From Vibrio pomeroyi (lineage in GTDB: Bacteria; Pseudomonadota; Gammaproteobacteria; Enterobacterales; Vibrionaceae), in assembly GCF_024347595.1 (NCBI RefSeq), contig NZ_AP025507.1:1240001-1304000 (forward strand): DNA of 64,000 nucleotides, given 5' to 3'. This document shows, in pieces, positions 17,313-25,172 of this stretch. The notes beneath the pieces were generated by a model, which was not told the origin of the DNA, made no database searches, and saw nothing but the letters and a program-made list of their open reading frames with translations. Position numbers and translations under genes: made by a program. Every line of letters begins with the position of its first letter. Position 1 is the first letter of the stretch.

Positions 17313-17713
17313 GACTCGGTCGACGTCATTCTAAAAACGAAGAGGCTCAAATAGACCTTACTTCGATGCTTGATATAGTCTTTATCATGCTTATTTTCTT
17401 TATTGTGACCAGTTCATTTGTTCGTGAATCAGGGGTTGAAGTCAATCGCCCACAAGCTTCTAACGTAGTTAGCCAAAAGGATGCGGGTATCTTTGTTGCG
17501 ATTACTTCTGCAAACGACATTTTCATTGATAAGCGTGTCGTTGATGTTGAACGTGTCCAAGCGACGTTAGAACATTTGTTGCTAGAACAACCTGATGCTT
17601 CTTTGGTTATTCAAGCGGATGAACACGCTTACAACGGGACCGTTGTTAAAGTGATGGATGCCGCGAAAGGTGCTGGTGTTAAAAACATTGCGCTTGCTGC
17701 TGATAAGCGATGA
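17309..17713 (+). CDS. exbD: TonB-system protein ExbD
   Basis: A 134-residue protein with one N-terminal membrane helix and a periplasmic domain. The proton-carrying Asp lies in TSMLDIVFIML (D22), the counterpart of ExbD/TolR Asp. A basic N terminus (RLGRRH) fits the inside-positive rule. It overlaps exbB by four bases and sits 19 bases before tonB, with AGGA in the gap. Confidence 0.95.
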   Translation: MRLGRRHSKNEEAQIDLTSMLDIVFIMLIFFIVTSSFVRESGVEVNRPQASNVVSQKDAGIFVAITSANDIFIDKRVVDVERVQATLEHLLLEQPDASLVIQADEHAYNGTVVKVMDAAKGAGVKNIALAADKR

Positions 17714-17732
17714 TCTTGGAGGATCTTCATAA

Positions 17733-18353
17733 ATGATTCGCCTATTTCTTGCTTTACCGCTAGCGGGTGCGTTGGGCTTAGCGCTGTTTTCTTTCATGGC
17801 TTGGATGGTCGATAACGGCCACCAACGTTCACCAGACGATAGCGAGACGTTAAGTTTCAACATGGTGATGGTGGAACAAGAACAAGAAGTTCAAAGAAGA
17901 CAACGTGCAGTCCCTGAAAAACCAGAAATGCCAGAGCCGCCACCGGAAGCGCAAACATCTCAGTCACAAGCTGAGGTTACGCCTTTGAATTCGATGTCTT
18001 CTTTACCTTCATTGGATTTGAATACATCCATTGATGGCTTAGCGATTAACGCACCGACATTCTCTGATTTTGGGTCAAACCAACAGGCAATGCCTTTGTA
18101 TCGAGTAGAGCCTCGTTACCCAGCGAAAGCACTTAAGCGTGGAGCTGAAGGCCATGTGATTATGTCTTTTACTATCGATGAAACGGGACGCCCAATTGAC
18201 ATTCAAGTCACTGACGCAAACCCACGTCGTATGTTTGAACGTGAAGCGATGAGAGCACTTAAAAAATGGAAATATCAACCGAAAGTCGTCGATGGAAAAG
18301 CGATAGCTCAGGTTGGTCAAACCGTGAAACTAGAGTTTAAGTTGGCAAAATGA
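17733..18353 (+). CDS. tonB: TonB energy-transducing protein, TonB2-like
   Basis: A 206-residue periplasm-spanning protein. An N-terminal membrane helix (about 5-26) is followed by a short linker with proline clusters (MPEPPPEAQ) and a C-terminal TonB domain with RVEPRYPAKALKRGAEG and ALKKWKYQPK. The linker is much shorter than in TonB1-type proteins, as is typical of the Vibrio TonB2 class. It touches outer-membrane receptors, plausibly including the one at 12313-14430. It overlaps the TPR gene at ATGATGA. I do not number it, because Vibrio species may have TonB2 and TonB3 clusters with similar layout. Confidence 0.94.
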   Translation: MIRLFLALPLAGALGLALFSFMAWMVDNGHQRSPDDSETLSFNMVMVEQEQEVQRRQRAVPEKPEMPEPPPEAQTSQSQAEVTPLNSMSSLPSLDLNTSIDGLAINAPTFSDFGSNQQAMPLYRVEPRYPAKALKRGAEGHVIMSFTIDETGRPIDIQVTDANPRRMFEREAMRALKKWKYQPKVVDGKAIAQVGQTVKLEFKLAK

Positions 18354-19528
18354 TGAAACAGATATGGATATTAGTGGGCTTGTTGTTAATGCCCCTTACA
18401 ACACAGGCACAAGAGCTAACCCAATATACTGCTATTCGTGTTCAAAAGGCGCATAAGCTTGCTCAAGATGAACAGGTTAAACAGGCCATTGACGTACTTG
18501 CAGGTTTAGAGCTTTCTAAGGGCTACGACAAAGCGTACGTAGCTCGTATGCTGGGTGTGTTTTATTGGCGAGACGGTAAAACCGATAAGGCAATTAAGCA
18601 GCTTACTTACGCCGTAGACACTAATTTGCTGGTGGATGAACAAGCTTGGATAACGAAGCGTATGCTTGCTGATCTGTTATTAAACAATCAGCAGTTCAAA
18701 AACGCGCTTCCGCATTACTATGAGCTAGTAAAAACAGCGCCAGAGGCAGAAAAGAAAGACGTACTTTGGATGCGAATTGCACAAGCGGAATACCAAATCG
18801 AGAACTGGTCAAAAGTACTCGTAGCGATTGGTAATCGTGACAAGTTCAATGCAAAATCAGAACTGTCGCCTCTGTCTCTAAAACTGGGTGCGCAACTACA
18901 GTTAAAGCAGTGGAAGCAATCTATTCCAACACTGGAAAGCCTGATTGAACTTCAGCCAGAAAAAGACAACTGGTGGCGTCAACTTGTGGGTATTCAGTTA
19001 AGACTAGAGCGCAACCGCGATGCATTGAACACACTCGCGCTGGCTGATCTACAAGGTGTTGAGCTGAAAAACTCAGACCGTCGATTATTGGCTCAGCTAT
19101 ATGCTAAACGCGGTATTCCAGAGCGTGCAGCACAAGAGATTGCCAAGCTAGATGACGCGAACAGCGATGTTCAACTTCTGGCTGAGCAAGCAACCTACTG
19201 GCAGTTAGCGAAAGAGTGGGACAGTGCTATTGAAGTGTGGACGTTAGCGTCTAAAAAGGACACGCAATATCATTGGAATGTGGCTCAATTACTGGTTCAA
19301 CAAGGTTACTACGATCGTGCTCTGGTTGTTTTGGATAAAGTGAAAGACAAGAACAAGCAAGCCGATGTTGCTTTAGCGAAAGTACGTTCATGGTACAAGC
19401 TAAAGAATCTTGATAATGCTCTTGCTCAAGCGAAACGTGCGAACAACATTGAGCCTTCTTCTGAAGCAAAAGGTTGGATTAAATATCTGACTCAGCTAAG
19501 AACAGTGAGTGATAACGGCAACGTCTAA
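18350..19528 (+). CDS. Periplasmic TPR-repeat protein of the TonB operon
   Basis: A 392-residue protein with a signal peptide (cleavage after TQA, about residue 21) and tetratricopeptide-type helical repeats throughout (for example AYVARMLGVFYWRDGKTDKAIKQL). It is the last gene of the operon and overlaps tonB by four bases. A TPR gene at this place is usual in Vibrio TonB2 clusters. The repeats suggest a protein-binding role in the periplasm, possibly with TtpC or DUF3450; this is inference. Confidence 0.88.
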   Translation: MMKQIWILVGLLLMPLTTQAQELTQYTAIRVQKAHKLAQDEQVKQAIDVLAGLELSKGYDKAYVARMLGVFYWRDGKTDKAIKQLTYAVDTNLLVDEQAWITKRMLADLLLNNQQFKNALPHYYELVKTAPEAEKKDVLWMRIAQAEYQIENWSKVLVAIGNRDKFNAKSELSPLSLKLGAQLQLKQWKQSIPTLESLIELQPEKDNWWRQLVGIQLRLERNRDALNTLALADLQGVELKNSDRRLLAQLYAKRGIPERAAQEIAKLDDANSDVQLLAEQATYWQLAKEWDSAIEVWTLASKKDTQYHWNVAQLLVQQGYYDRALVVLDKVKDKNKQADVALAKVRSWYKLKNLDNALAQAKRANNIEPSSEAKGWIKYLTQLRTVSDNGNV

Positions 19529-19570
19529 CTGCTGTTAACACAAAAGAAGACAAGAGAAAGTAGTCAATAG

Positions 19571-19609
19571 AAAAGGGTGTCATTTGATGGTTCAAATGAC
19601 ACCCTTTTT
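19571..19609. terminator. Strong bidirectional terminator
   Basis: AAAAGGGTGTCATTTGA pairs perfectly with TCAAATGACACCCTTTT around a TGGT loop, with A and T runs on either side. It ends the TonB operon and the converging lipoprotein gene. Confidence 0.95.
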
Positions 19610-19621
19610 AATTTTTGGCGA

Positions 19622-19942
19622 TTAAGGCTCGCACATCGTGCCGCTGGACGTTGCACTTTGAATCACGCCGCTGGTATCAGCAACCCAATTAATAGTGCAG
19701 TCACGATAAGGGTTTTTAAAGGCATGCACGGTATAACCATTGTCTAACGGTTTCTTGGTTTCAATCCAAGCATAGTTTCTAGATGCCCAAAAACTGATAG
19801 GGCGTGACCGTTCGGTGAGATAACGTTCTTGTACATCGGTTATGTCTGAACCGATGTATTGTTGAATATGTTCTTCTGTGCTGATTATTTGGCTGGTACA
19901 CGCAGTCGCTAGCGCAGCAAAAGCCAAAACAAAAATACGCAT
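19622..19942 (-). CDS. Small lipoprotein of unknown function
   Basis: A 106-residue protein with a short signal and lipobox LATAC (lipid Cys at about residue 15). The mature part is small and mixed, with aromatic residues (SFWASRNYAWIE) and two further cysteines near the C terminus that could form a disulphide. AAGGAT precedes the ATG by 5 bases. It faces the TonB operon tail to tail and shares its terminator. I do not recognise a family beyond 'putative lipoprotein'. Confidence 0.75.
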   Translation of the reverse strand: MRIFVLAFAALATACTSQIISTEEHIQQYIGSDITDVQERYLTERSRPISFWASRNYAWIETKKPLDNGYTVHAFKNPYRDCTINWVADTSGVIQSATSSGTMCEP

Positions 19943-20037
19943 TTCAAATCCTTTTAAGCTTCATTAGCTATCATCAAACCAGTGATCAAATAGTCCCAAC
20001 TTTCTATCCTTAAAGCTACGACTGTTACCTTATAGCC

Positions 20038-20071
20038 ATCTCAATTAAGCGTGTTGAGATTGAGCTTTTTT
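20038..20071 (+). terminator. Orphan terminator-like hairpin
   Basis: ATCTCAA (20038-20044) pairs with TTGAGAT (20054-20060), followed by TGAGC and six T. No annotated plus-strand gene ends here; the nearest upstream gene runs the other way. It may end a small RNA or be incidental. Confidence 0.35.
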
Positions 20072-20226
20072 GAGCTTTGACCCTGTTATCGATAACCTCT
20101 ATTAGAACGAATCAAATCCCTCTAGTACACGTTAGCAAGAATATGCATACAGTTCGATTACTTCCCATGTAATGTTATGTAAATTTCCTTACGCCACTCG
20201 GCAAACGTAAACAATGTAAATTGAAT

Positions 20227-20245
20227 GCCAATACGAATGATTATC
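20227..20245. promoter_or_regulatory. Fur-box-like site before metal operon
   Basis: By eye, 13 of 19 bases match the Fur consensus, with a good right half (AATGATTATC) and a weak left half. It ends 40 bases before the PepSY gene. Zur sites share some features with Fur sites, so a zinc regulator is not excluded. Confidence 0.5.
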
Positions 20246-20285
20246 AACTAAATTGTCGCCATAAAATTTATAGGTATTGGTTTGT

Positions 20286-20915
20286 ATGTCGTTAAAAAGT
20301 AGGGCGGTTCAGTCATGGGCTCGTCGACTTCATGTTTATATTTCTATGGCGCTTCTGTTCGTGGTTCTTTTTTTCTCAGTGACAGGTATCACCCTGAACC
20401 GACCTGAGTTATTTGAATCAAGCCAACCCAATATTCAACGCTCTACGCTAACGCTTCCTTCAAGTTTATTTACGGTCCAAGACGGGCGTTTAAAAGCTGA
20501 CGAGACAGCCTTCGAAACGTTTCTGTTTGAAGAAGCTAACCTTTCCGGCGTTCCTTCAGGTTTGGACATCTACGCAGAGATTGAAGACGGTGAGTTGCTC
20601 ATCGGTGAAGTGTCTATGGACTTCAAAGGACCCGGCTACAACGCTTCCGTGTTTGTTGACGTTACGTCTGAAATGGTAGAAGTCGAAACCACGAATTACG
20701 GCGTTATCGCATTGTTGAACGATCTACATAAAGGTCGTAACAGCGGTGAAGTATGGAAATGGTTTATCGATATCACAGCGCTATTGATGATCTTCTTTGT
20801 GCTGACTGGCGTGTGCTTACTGTTACCTAAGAAAAAGACGCTTAATACTTCCATCAAATGGACGGTGTTTGGGTCTGCAATCTCACTTGTTATCTATTTT
20901 GTCGCCGTGCCTTAA
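20286..20915 (+). CDS. PepSY-type transmembrane protein, likely haem-binding
   Basis: A 209-residue inner-membrane protein resembling PepSY-associated TM families. One helix lies at about 19-37, then a periplasmic domain of about 110 residues, then helices at about 160-180 and 190-208. Histidines sit at the membrane edge, H16 (RRLHVYIS) and H148 (NDLHKGR), as in relatives thought to bind haem and pass electrons across the membrane. The frame opens at TTG 20277; ATG 20286 gives the natural basic start MSLKSR. It begins the operon after a Fur-like site, and the following gene looks like its electron acceptor. Confidence 0.82.
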   Translation: MSLKSRAVQSWARRLHVYISMALLFVVLFFSVTGITLNRPELFESSQPNIQRSTLTLPSSLFTVQDGRLKADETAFETFLFEEANLSGVPSGLDIYAEIEDGELLIGEVSMDFKGPGYNASVFVDVTSEMVEVETTNYGVIALLNDLHKGRNSGEVWKWFIDITALLMIFFVLTGVCLLLPKKKTLNTSIKWTVFGSAISLVIYFVAVP

Positions 20916-20986
20916 AGCTTGATTCGATTGATGAATCGGATTGAAGAGCGAACTTAAGGTTAAACGGATTTAAAAGGTTGTTAAAA

Positions 20987-21505
20987 ATGAAAAAAATGAA
21001 CTGGAGCAAGGCGCTTCTTGCTTTATCTCTTTTGCCAAGCCTAGGTATGGCACAAGCGATTCCTGATACGGCAAAACTGGATGTCAGCTTTGAGCTTCCA
21101 AAGATTGATACTTCTATGTATGCGCGTCCTTATGTGGCGGTGTGGGTAGAGAACAGCGAACGAAAGTCAGTGAAAACCATCGAGCTTTGGGTCGGTAAAG
21201 ACGAATGGCTAAAGGATCTGCGTAGTTGGTGGAGAAAGGTTGGCCGTTACGATCGTGAACTGGTTGATGCTGTGACGTCTGCAACACGTCCTGCTGGTCA
21301 GTACCGTTTCGTTTGGGATGGTAAGAGCGACAGCGGTGAAGCCTTAGAGCAGGGCGAGTACACGGTTCATATCGAAGTGGTTCGCGAACACGGTGGCCGT
21401 AACTATCTTCGCCAAAAAGTATCACTCACAGATTCAAATGCGTCTTACGAATTAAAAGCAACGGAAGAGACGGGTGAAATTACCCTGAACTACATCGCTA
21501 AATAG
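20987..21505 (+). CDS. Periplasmic DUF2271 protein with flavinylation-like motif
   Basis: A 172-residue secreted protein: signal peptide to about residue 24 (AQA), then a beta-rich DUF2271 domain ending in a FlgD-like strand pattern (YRFVWDGKSDSGEALEQGEY). Residues 94-100 read DAVTSAT, which fits the Dxx(S/T)(G/S)A(T/S) motif where ApbE attaches FMN to threonine (T100 here). DUF2271 proteins have been linked to flavinylation in comparative genomics. ATG 20987 is chosen over an upstream TTG because AAGG lies 9 bases before it. Together with the PepSY protein it could form a periplasmic reductase. No apbE lies in the window. Confidence 0.82.
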   Translation: MKKMNWSKALLALSLLPSLGMAQAIPDTAKLDVSFELPKIDTSMYARPYVAVWVENSERKSVKTIELWVGKDEWLKDLRSWWRKVGRYDRELVDAVTSATRPAGQYRFVWDGKSDSGEALEQGEYTVHIEVVREHGGRNYLRQKVSLTDSNASYELKATEETGEITLNYIAK

Positions 21506-21605
21506 TAAGTACGAACAGTAAAACCAAGTTGAACAGAATAGACAGTGGTCATCGTAGGCTCAGATAGAGCGACACGGCTAACAATTATAAATAATGGAAT
21601 TGAAC

Positions 21606-22442
21606 ATGATGAAACAGACAAAAATCAAAGCACTTGCTCTAGCGGGTGTGATGGCATTCGGCCTAGCAGCAACGACAACGGCACAAGCTCACCCACGTTG
21701 GATTTTGCCATCTCACTTCACTGTATCTAAAGAAGGTGGTGATTGGCTAACGTTCGACGTTACTGCGTCTCACGGTACGTTTGTTTTTGATAAGCCTGCT
21801 GGCAGCGAAAATGCTCATGTCATCATGCCTGATGGCCGCAGCGAGCGTCCTAACTTTGTTATTCGTGGCAAGCGTCGTTCAATCTTCGACTTCTATTTTG
21901 AAGAAGAAGGTACACACAAAGTGGCGATCAACAACCAGCCGTCTTACTACACGCAATACAAAGCAGGTCGCCGTGACACGGTGAAGTGGATTAAAGCAAA
22001 CAAAGCTGAGCGTGACTCAGTTCTGCCTGAAAAGTCACGTGACGTGGTAACACAGATCAGCTTCACTCGTGCAGAAAGCTACATCACGGTAGGTAAGCCA
22101 ACGGATTCGGTGTTCATAATTGAAGGCAAGCTTCTGGAAATGAAGCCTGTGACACACCCTTCAGATATCGTTGAAGGCGAACCAGTAACATTCCAGTTCT
22201 TCTACAACGGTGAAATCCAGAAAGACGTGAAAGCCGAGATTACTCGTGAAGGTACGCTTTACCGCAACCACCAAGAGCAGATTGATGTGGTGAGTGATGA
22301 GAACGGTGAAATCACGTTTACTCCGGACGTAGCGGGTCGTTACGTAATGAAAGCGAACTACAAAGGTGAGTTGATTGACAACCCACTGGCAGACAAAGCA
22401 AGCGCGAACGTTCACCTAACGTTCGAAGCACTGCTTCAATAG
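21606..22442 (+). CDS. Periplasmic DUF4198 protein
   Basis: A 278-residue secreted protein of the DUF4198 family, grouped with periplasmic components of nickel/cobalt-type uptake. The signal peptide ends AQA about 24 residues in, leaving a mature N terminus of His-Pro-Arg-Trp. A His near TASHGTF is a second possible metal ligand. The C-terminal part is an Ig-like/carboxypeptidase-regulatory-like domain (DENGEITFTPDVAGRYVM). ATG 21594 is further upstream in frame; ATG 21606 is preferred because it sits directly before the basic signal start. The ligand is unknown, and iron, copper, nickel or zinc are all possible. Confidence 0.8.
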   Translation: MMKQTKIKALALAGVMAFGLAATTTAQAHPRWILPSHFTVSKEGGDWLTFDVTASHGTFVFDKPAGSENAHVIMPDGRSERPNFVIRGKRRSIFDFYFEEEGTHKVAINNQPSYYTQYKAGRRDTVKWIKANKAERDSVLPEKSRDVVTQISFTRAESYITVGKPTDSVFIIEGKLLEMKPVTHPSDIVEGEPVTFQFFYNGEIQKDVKAEITREGTLYRNHQEQIDVVSDENGEITFTPDVAGRYVMKANYKGELIDNPLADKASANVHLTFEALLQ

Positions 22443-22487
22443 TCTGTGATATCGGGGCTAGATCCCTGATTAAGAACCAAAAAACTT

Positions 22488-22508
22488 AAGGGCTCATTTG
22501 AGCCCTTT
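22488..22508 (+). terminator. Hairpin inside the metal operon
   Basis: AAGGGCTCA and TGAGCCCTT form a tight 9-base stem with a 2-base loop followed by only a few T. It lies between the DUF4198 gene and the next small gene, and may act as a partial terminator that lowers expression of the downstream genes. Confidence 0.5.
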
Positions 22509-22557
22509 ATCGCTCAGTTTACTTCTGAGAATTTGCACTGTGGCTAGGGTACGAACC

Positions 22558-22893
22558 ATGACAATAAAAACAAAACTTAACGCTTTAATGACTCCTTGCT
22601 TAGCACTGGGACTTGGTTTCGCTGCATTACCTGCACAAGCACACTTTCCACTGATGAGCTGCTGGTTTGAAGGCAAGACTGTTGCTTGTGAAGCGGGTTA
22701 TTCGGATGGCAGCAAAGCGATTGATTACGCAGTTGAGATGTACGATTACGAAGACAACTTGATTGCAAAAGAGATGACAGATAAACGTTCGATCGTTGAG
22801 TTCCCACATCCTGACACTGAGTTCTACCTAGTGTTCGATTCAGGCCATGAGTTTCCCGTTGAAGTTGATGTTGTTGAGATCAGCGAAAAATGA
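22558..22893 (+). CDS. Small secreted protein with N-terminal histidine
   Basis: A 111-residue protein with a signal peptide ending AQA near residue 29, so the mature form begins His-Phe-Pro-Leu. Two cysteines (SCWFEGKTVAC) could form a disulphide. The rest is a short beta-sandwich-like sequence. I do not recognise a named family. AGGG lies 8 bases before ATG 22558; the frame extends upstream to 22498 but without a signal-like start. It overlaps the next gene by four bases, so it belongs to the metal operon. Confidence 0.75.
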   Translation: MTIKTKLNALMTPCLALGLGFAALPAQAHFPLMSCWFEGKTVACEAGYSDGSKAIDYAVEMYDYEDNLIAKEMTDKRSIVEFPHPDTEFYLVFDSGHEFPVEVDVVEISEK

Positions 22894-23486
22894 TGATTCA
22901 AAGCGTACGTGCTGATACGGGCGGCAGAGAGGGCAAATGGGTAGGGCTGATCATTGTATTCATCCTTTGCTTTGCAACCGTCGCGATCCCATTTCATCAA
23001 GCAGAATCACACGTTAAAGCAGTGCTTGATCATCAAATTCTTGTGACTGATGTTGAACAAGAAAACTTGGCGATGCTATCAGAGCTGCGTTTAGCGCATG
23101 AAGAAATTCGTGACCTGCGCATGGACTCAGAAGGAGAATGGCCGAGTGTTGCATCACTTAAAGATGAATGGGTTGCCCCGTTTGTAGAAGATCAGAGTTG
23201 GAAGCGCAAAGGCTCTCATGCTTGGGTACTGGACGAGCGAGGTTATTACTTCTCTACTCCAAGTGAATATGCGACACCTAGTGTACAAGCTAAACCAACC
23301 GATCATGGTTCTGCGGATTCCTTTATTTTAAACGCGAACAGCGTTTCTCCTGAAATCTGGATCTTCTTGGGTGGTGTAGCGAAACAGCCAGCTACTTTTG
23401 ACCAACACACGCTTGAGTCTACTGGTTGGAAAATGGTTGTTAACGAATCAGAAATTGAACAGCATCATGAAAGCGATGCTCACTAA
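22890..23486 (+). CDS. Membrane-anchored envelope protein (DUF6162-like)
   Basis: A 198-residue protein with one N-terminal membrane helix (about 17-35) and a periplasmic part starting with a short coiled coil (residues about 40-75), followed by a globular segment. The C terminus is rich in His and acidic residues (EIEQHHESDAH), a plausible metal-binding tail. It looks like the recently named DUF6162 group, but I am only moderately sure. It overlaps the previous gene by ATGA and precedes the binding-protein gene by 16 bases. Confidence 0.7.
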   Translation: MMIQSVRADTGGREGKWVGLIIVFILCFATVAIPFHQAESHVKAVLDHQILVTDVEQENLAMLSELRLAHEEIRDLRMDSEGEWPSVASLKDEWVAPFVEDQSWKRKGSHAWVLDERGYYFSTPSEYATPSVQAKPTDHGSADSFILNANSVSPEIWIFLGGVAKQPATFDQHTLESTGWKMVVNESEIEQHHESDAH

Positions 23487-23502
23487 TAATAAGAGAATTA
23501 CT

Positions 23503-24438
23503 ATGCGAATTATGACTCTGTTCATGTCGTTATTAGCGGTGTTCATGGCACCCAATGCATTGGCAAAAGAATATAAGATCGACAGCGATAAACTGACGAT
23601 TGGTATCACGCTTCAGCCTTACTACAGCTACGTGAAAGCCGTAGTAGGTGACAAAGTGAACATTCTTCCTTTGGTTGACGCAGGTTTCAACCCACATAAC
23701 TATTTACCACAACCCAATGATTTAAAACGATTGAGCCAGATGGATGCAATCGTAGTAAACGGTATTGGTCACGATGACTTCGCGCTTAAAGTGATTTCAG
23801 CCGCGCAACGTGATGACTTAGTGGTGATCGAAGCAAACAAAGAAGTGCCTCTACTTCCTGCACTGGGTCAGTCTGTTGGTCAAGGCGCCGTTAACCCGCA
23901 CACCTTTGTCGGGCTTTCGACAACGATTCAAAAGGTTTACACCATCGCCAGTGAAGTGTCTAAGCTCGACCCTGACAATGCGGCGTTTTATCGTAAGAAC
24001 GCGCGTAAATACGCCAAGCAATTTCGCTTTATGAAGCGCGATGCGATGTTGTCATTAGGTGAGCTAGACACATCAGGTATGAAGGTCGCAACTACGCACA
24101 ACGCTTATGGTTACATCCTTCAAGAGTTTGGTGTGGATGTCGCGGCTGTAATCGAGCCGGCACACGGTGTTGAACCAAGTGCTAGCCAGCTGCAAGAGAC
24201 CATCGAGAAGATCCGCGCATCAGGCATTGATGTTCTGTTCTACGAGCTAAACATGCCAAACCGTTTTGTTGACACCATTGAAGCGGAAACAGGCGTTCAG
24301 CTTTACCGTTTTTCTCACATGACGCACGGCGAATATGAAGACGATAAAGTGGAAGTTGAGATGAAGAAGAACCTAGAAACGTTAATCGAAGCAATGAAAT
24401 TTGCTGCGGCTAACCAAGCTAAAAGCGGGAACGCATAA
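23503..24438 (+). CDS. Metal ABC transporter binding protein (ZnuA-like)
   Basis: A 311-residue periplasmic protein of the cluster A-I family, which binds Zn, Mn or Fe(II). The signal peptide ends ALA at about residue 21. Candidate ligands are H65 (NPHNYLP), H133 (NPHTF), H199 (THNAYGY) and a late acidic residue. It lacks the His-rich loop typical of ZnuA, which favours Mn or Fe over Zn; this is inference. The frame runs upstream into the previous gene, but ATG 23503 with a clean signal start is clearly right. It overlaps the ATPase gene (TAATG). Confidence 0.9.
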   Translation: MRIMTLFMSLLAVFMAPNALAKEYKIDSDKLTIGITLQPYYSYVKAVVGDKVNILPLVDAGFNPHNYLPQPNDLKRLSQMDAIVVNGIGHDDFALKVISAAQRDDLVVIEANKEVPLLPALGQSVGQGAVNPHTFVGLSTTIQKVYTIASEVSKLDPDNAAFYRKNARKYAKQFRFMKRDAMLSLGELDTSGMKVATTHNAYGYILQEFGVDVAAVIEPAHGVEPSASQLQETIEKIRASGIDVLFYELNMPNRFVDTIEAETGVQLYRFSHMTHGEYEDDKVEVEMKKNLETLIEAMKFAAANQAKSGNA

Positions 24439-25172
24439 TGCTAGGTCCATCAATTTCAATCAATCAACTTGGTCTGCAATACGACAACAATGTAATTCTT
24501 GATGATATTTCACTCGAACTTAATGCGGGTCAGTGCCATGTGATCATGGGGCCAAACGGTGGAGGCAAAACATCTTTGCTGCGCTCTGTGCTTGGTTTGA
24601 CGCCTTTCTCTGGGCAAATCAATATTCATTGGCCAGAAAAGCCAAGTATTGGTTACGTTCCTCAAAAAGCGACCTTTGAATCGAGCTTACCCCTGACGGT
24701 AATGGATTTCGTACTGCTTAACCAAACTCGAATTCCGCTATTTTGGCGTCGTAAGTCTAAGCAATTAGATCTTGCACTCGCACAGTTAGATCGCGTGGGC
24801 ATGGCGATTCGTAGCGACCGCCGTATGGGACAGTTGTCTGGTGGTGAGCAGCAACGCGTGCTGTTTGCCCAAGCGCTATTAGATAACCCAAGTCTACTTG
24901 TGTTGGATGAACCAACCACGGGCATGGACGAGCAGGGTGTTCGTTACCTTGAATCGTTAATTCGTGAATGTGTTCATGAAGGTCGTACGATCCTTGCGGT
25001 GCACCACGATGTCACGGCAGTGCGTCGACTCGAAGCGAACGTACATGTTGTGAACCGATTCTTGGTTGATAGTGGTCCACACGAAGAAGTATTACACCCA
25101 AGTAAAATCGAGAGTCTATTCCAGCACTACAGCAGTGGCTCTGCCATGACCAAATCGAAGGAGGTTGCGTAA
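24438..25172 (+). CDS. Metal ABC transporter ATPase
   Basis: A 244-residue ABC ATPase with Walker A GPNGGGKTS (residues 38-46), signature LSGGEQQR, Walker B LLVLDEPTTGMD and H-loop AVHHDV. It resembles ZnuC/MntB/SitB-type subunits. Both ends overlap neighbours by TAATG, so the transporter is made as a translational unit: binding protein, ATPase, permease. Confidence 0.94.
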   Translation: MLGPSISINQLGLQYDNNVILDDISLELNAGQCHVIMGPNGGGKTSLLRSVLGLTPFSGQINIHWPEKPSIGYVPQKATFESSLPLTVMDFVLLNQTRIPLFWRRKSKQLDLALAQLDRVGMAIRSDRRMGQLSGGEQQRVLFAQALLDNPSLLVLDEPTTGMDEQGVRYLESLIRECVHEGRTILAVHHDVTAVRRLEANVHVVNRFLVDSGPHEEVLHPSKIESLFQHYSSGSAMTKSKEVA

